From: Flavobacteriaceae bacterium UBA2540
Lineage (GTDB): Bacteria > Bacteroidota > Bacteroidia > Flavobacteriales > Flavobacteriaceae
Assembly: GCA_002340765.1 (NCBI GenBank)
Contig: DDMS01000064.1
Span: 751 to 35,362, forward strand
DNA: 34,612 bases
Reading direction: 5' to 3'
The translations under genes were made by a program, and so were the position numbers. Shown in pieces: positions 32,357 through 34,612 of this stretch. The notes below the pieces were generated by a model. It saw only the letters and a list, made by a program, of their open reading frames with translations, searched no databases and was not told where the DNA came from. Numbering within the stretch: the stretch's first letter is position 1; the number at the start of each line of letters is the position of its first letter.

Positions 32357-32386
32357 TTGTGATAAAATCTTTAAATCTTACTTTTG
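32357..32386 (+). promoter_or_regulatory. pyrG promoter
   Basis: TTG (32357-32359), 19 bases, and TACTTTTG (32379-32386) match the consensus exactly. The -7 box ends 18 bases before the ATG at 32405, which rules out the upstream in-frame TTG at 32384. Confidence 0.7.
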
Positions 32387-32404
32387 CCCAAACCTAACAA
32401 GACC

Positions 32405-34018
32405 ATGCACAATACCAAATACGTTTTTGTCACAGGAGGCGTAACTTCGTCACTTGGAAAAGGAATTATAGCTGCTTCATTAGCAAAATTACTCCAAGAA
32501 AGAGGTTTTTCTGTAACCATTCAAAAATTAGATCCATATATCAATATTGATCCAGGAACCCTAAATCCTTATGAACATGGCGAATGTTATGTGACAGATG
32601 ATGGCGCAGAAACTGATCTAGATTTAGGTCATTATGAGCGTTTTTTAAACATTCCAACAAGTCAAGCAAACAACGTAACTACTGGAAGAATTTATCAATC
32701 TGTCATTAACAAAGAGCGAAAAGGTGAATTTCTTGGAAAAACGGTTCAAGTAATTCCTCATATTACGGATGAAATCAAACATCGAATTCAAATTTTGGGT
32801 GAAACTGGTGATTATGATATTGTAATTACCGAAATTGGCGGCACTGTTGGTGATATTGAATCCTTACCATATGTAGAATCTGTGCGTCAATTGTTGTGGG
32901 AAAAAGGAAATGAAAATGCGATTGTAATTCACTTAACTTTGGTTCCTTATTTAGCTGCAGCTGGCGAATTGAAAACTAAACCAACACAACATTCCGTAAA
33001 AATGTTGATGCAAAGTGGCGTAAGTCCTGATATTTTAGTATGTAGAACTGAACATCATATTTCAGATGATATCAGACGTAAATTGGCGTTATTTTGCAAT
33101 GTCAAAAAAGAGGATGTCATTCAATCTATTGATGCAAAAACGATTTACGATGTTCCAAATTTGATGTTGGAAGAAGGTTTAGATGAAGTAGTTTTGAGAA
33201 AATTACATTTATCAACTGAAAAAAAACCAGCATTAATTGAGTGGAATGAATTCCTACGAAAACATAAAAATCCGACTTCACATGTAGAAATTGCATTGAT
33301 TGGAAAATATATTGAATTGCAAGATTCATACAAATCTATTACAGAAGCTTTTATCCATGCTGGTTCAACCAACGAAACAAAAGTAAATGTAAGATGGGTG
33401 CATTCTGAAAGTTTAGAACTTGATAATTTTGAAGAAAAATTAAGCGGTGTCAACGGAATTTTAGTAGCTCCAGGCTTTGGTGATCGAGGGGTTGAAGGAA
33501 AAATCAGCGCAGTAAAATATGCTAGAGAACATAACATTCCTTTTTTTGGAATTTGTTTGGGAATGCAGATGGCAGTGATTGAATTTGCAAGAAGTGTCCT
33601 GAGTTTGCAAGATGCTTTTTCAACAGAAATGAAAAGTGATTGCAAAAATCCCGTAATCAATTTGATGGAAAGTCAGGAAAATATTAGTGAAAAAGGCGGT
33701 ACAATGCGTTTGGGAGCTTGGGATTGCAAGATTTCTAAAAACTCAAAAGCATTTGAAGTGTACCAAACTGAAAATATAAAAGAACGTCACAGACACAGAT
33801 ATGAGTTTAACAATCAGTATTTATCGGAATTTGAAAATGCAGGAATGTTTGCCACTGGAACCAATCCAAAAACTGGTTTGGTTGAGATTGTGGAAATTAC
33901 AAATCATCCCTGGTTTTTGGGCGTTCAATACCATCCAGAATATAAAAGTACAGTTTTAAAACCTCATCCTTTGTTTGTCGATTTTATCAAAGCTGCCTTA
34001 AAACAGTCAAAAAAATAA
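32405..34018 (+). CDS. pyrG: CTP synthase
   Basis: PyrG aminates UTP to CTP with glutamine and ATP. The 537-aa protein has the synthetase domain P-loop GGVTSSLGKG (11-20), YINIDPGTLNPYEHGE and EIGGTVGDIES. The C-terminal class I glutaminase has FFGICLGMQMAV (Cys384) and QYHPEYKS (His510, Glu512). A seven-residue longer form from a TTG at 32384 would start inside the promoter's -7 box, so I use the ATG at 32405. It diverges from rpmH and has its own terminator. Confidence 0.97.
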   Translation: MHNTKYVFVTGGVTSSLGKGIIAASLAKLLQERGFSVTIQKLDPYINIDPGTLNPYEHGECYVTDDGAETDLDLGHYERFLNIPTSQANNVTTGRIYQSVINKERKGEFLGKTVQVIPHITDEIKHRIQILGETGDYDIVITEIGGTVGDIESLPYVESVRQLLWEKGNENAIVIHLTLVPYLAAAGELKTKPTQHSVKMLMQSGVSPDILVCRTEHHISDDIRRKLALFCNVKKEDVIQSIDAKTIYDVPNLMLEEGLDEVVLRKLHLSTEKKPALIEWNEFLRKHKNPTSHVEIALIGKYIELQDSYKSITEAFIHAGSTNETKVNVRWVHSESLELDNFEEKLSGVNGILVAPGFGDRGVEGKISAVKYAREHNIPFFGICLGMQMAVIEFARSVLSLQDAFSTEMKSDCKNPVINLMESQENISEKGGTMRLGAWDCKISKNSKAFEVYQTENIKERHRHRYEFNNQYLSEFENAGMFATGTNPKTGLVEIVEITNHPWFLGVQYHPEYKSTVLKPHPLFVDFIKAALKQSKK

Positions 34019-34066
34019 TTTCGGAACACTGTTTGAAACACTAACAGAATTAAAATATAACAACAT

Positions 34067-34091
34067 AAAACCACAGTAAAACTGGGTTTTT
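34067..34091 (+). terminator. pyrG terminator
   Basis: AAAACC-A-CAGT pairs with ACTG-GGTTTT around AAA, with one bulged A, ending in a T run. It is about 50 bases past the stop. Confidence 0.7.
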
Positions 34092-34094
34092 AAT

Positions 34095-34102
34095 TACATT
34101 TG
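34095..34102 (+). promoter_or_regulatory. yidC -7 box
   Basis: TACATTTG matches TAnnTTTG and lies 58 bases before the ATG. No TTG at the usual spacing. Confidence 0.4.
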
Positions 34103-34160
34103 TGGTAGTTTTATCAAGAAAATTCTTGATTTGCTGACAAATTGACATTTATACACACAC

Positions 34161-34612
34161 ATGGAAGAAAAAAAATTTGACTACAATTCGCTGATTGGAA
34201 TGATACTTTTAGGAGCGATTATGCTTTGGTATTTCAATACAAATGCACCAGAAATTACTCCAGAATCTACCATAACAAGTGTTGAAAAAGTTTCTAAAAA
34301 AAATGCTCCAAAAAAAGAGGTTATTCCAACAAATACTGCTTCTTTTTCAAACGATTCAATCAAAGAAATTGAATATAAAAATAAATTGGGCGCATTTGTT
34401 ATGAGTGCAATGCAAGCGCAAGAAGGTACTACAATCTTAGAAAATGAGTTGGTCAAATTAACGATTGATAATAGAGGTGGACAAATTATTGAAGCATTAC
34501 TTAAGAATTATAAAACTCATGATTCTTTGCCTTTGTATCTAATTAAGGAAAATAATGCTTCTTTTAATATCAATTTTGGAACTTCTGATAATCGAATTTT
34601 AAATACTAAAGA
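34161..34612 (+). CDS. yidC: Membrane protein insertase YidC (3' end outside window)
   Basis: YidC inserts and folds inner-membrane proteins, alone or with Sec. Only the first 150 residues are visible. MEEKKFDYNSLIGMILLGAI begins the N-terminal TM helix (about 10-28), followed by a Ser/Lys-rich spacer and the start of the periplasmic beta domain (TTILENELVKLTIDNRGGQI, about 92-111). The order of an N-terminal TM with a Bacteroidota-type spacer and periplasmic domain fits YidC of Gram-negatives. The catalytic C-terminal five-TM core is outside the window. Confidence 0.88.
   Translation, partial: MEEKKFDYNSLIGMILLGAIMLWYFNTNAPEITPESTITSVEKVSKKNAPKKEVIPTNTASFSNDSIKEIEYKNKLGAFVMSAMQAQEGTTILENELVKLTIDNRGGQIIEALLKNYKTHDSLPLYLIKENNASFNINFGTSDNRILNTK

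Noticed and set aside
32384..32404. Upstream TTG start for pyrG
   Set aside because: It overlaps the -7 box of the pyrG promoter; the ATG at 32405 fits the family N-terminus.
33145..33660. Minus-strand 171-codon reading inside pyrG
   Set aside because: It is a shadow frame of the pyrG coding sequence with no family resemblance or promoter.
1..34612. CRISPR array, tRNA, rRNA, prophage or intact insertion sequence
   Set aside because: No regular spaced repeats, no cloverleaf or rRNA sequence, and no transposase or integrase gene were seen; only a 26-codon fragment at 17928-18005 is even suggestive.

Overview
This AT-rich window (about one third G+C) is chromosomal core sequence from a member of the Bacteroidota, most likely family Flavobacteriaceae. 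Four promoters match the Bacteroidota form TTG-N19/20-TAnnTTTG, and several more show the TAnnTTTG box alone. The gene families are typical of flavobacteria: TIGR02757/DUF2400, BatA-like proteins, DUF6090, an ECF sigma factor followed by a Spy-like sensor, and a cyclophilin-FKBP fusion. The genus cannot be fixed from the sequence. I see no tRNA, rRNA, CRISPR array, prophage or intact insertion sequence. The window is cut inside uvrB on the left and inside yidC on the right. Layout: 1-1722 is the uvrB C-terminal part. 2115-3311 is sucC (minus). 3523-10392 is a plus-strand run: lolD-like ATPase, TIGR02757 protein, secreted S10 carboxypeptidase, BatA-like membrane protein, a dihydroorotase homologue lacking its metal-binding histidines, and an esterase. 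It abuts a convergent metallo-beta-lactamase-fold hydrolase with no spacer. 11253-12701 is a conserved 482-aa protein of unknown function. 12757-14343 is an ECF sigma factor, a one-TM putative anti-sigma protein and a Spy-like sensor, closed by a strong terminator. 14687-17386 (minus) is manA, kdsB, a HAD phosphatase and a small helical protein. 18025-18949 (minus) is idi-queD. 19069-23915 (plus) holds a lipoprotein cyclophilin, prfC, a three-fold-repeat outer-membrane-type protein and the fusion immunophilin. 23982-28789 (minus) is the leucine operon leuC-leuD-leuA-leuB. 29056-31911 (minus) is carB without its C-terminal allosteric domain. 32018-32179 (minus) is rpmH, and 32405-34018 (plus) is pyrG, which diverges from rpmH. 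The functions are mainly housekeeping: leucine synthesis, pyrimidine supply (carB, pyrG, DHOase-like), Kdo and mannose metabolism for the envelope, isoprenoid and deazapurine precursors, translation termination, excision repair and envelope biogenesis. The less ordinary content is: (1) a 520-aa secreted protein built from three diverged copies of a roughly 145-residue beta-rich unit; (2) degraded genes in two spacers, namely a one-base frameshifted small gene at 14378-14562 and a group at about 17467-18005 that includes a clear DUF6090 pseudogene; (3) the catalytically incomplete DHOase homologue; (4) the shortened CarB; (5) the dual-family immunophilin; (6) the orphan 482-aa family. I found no convincing new defence or mobile system.
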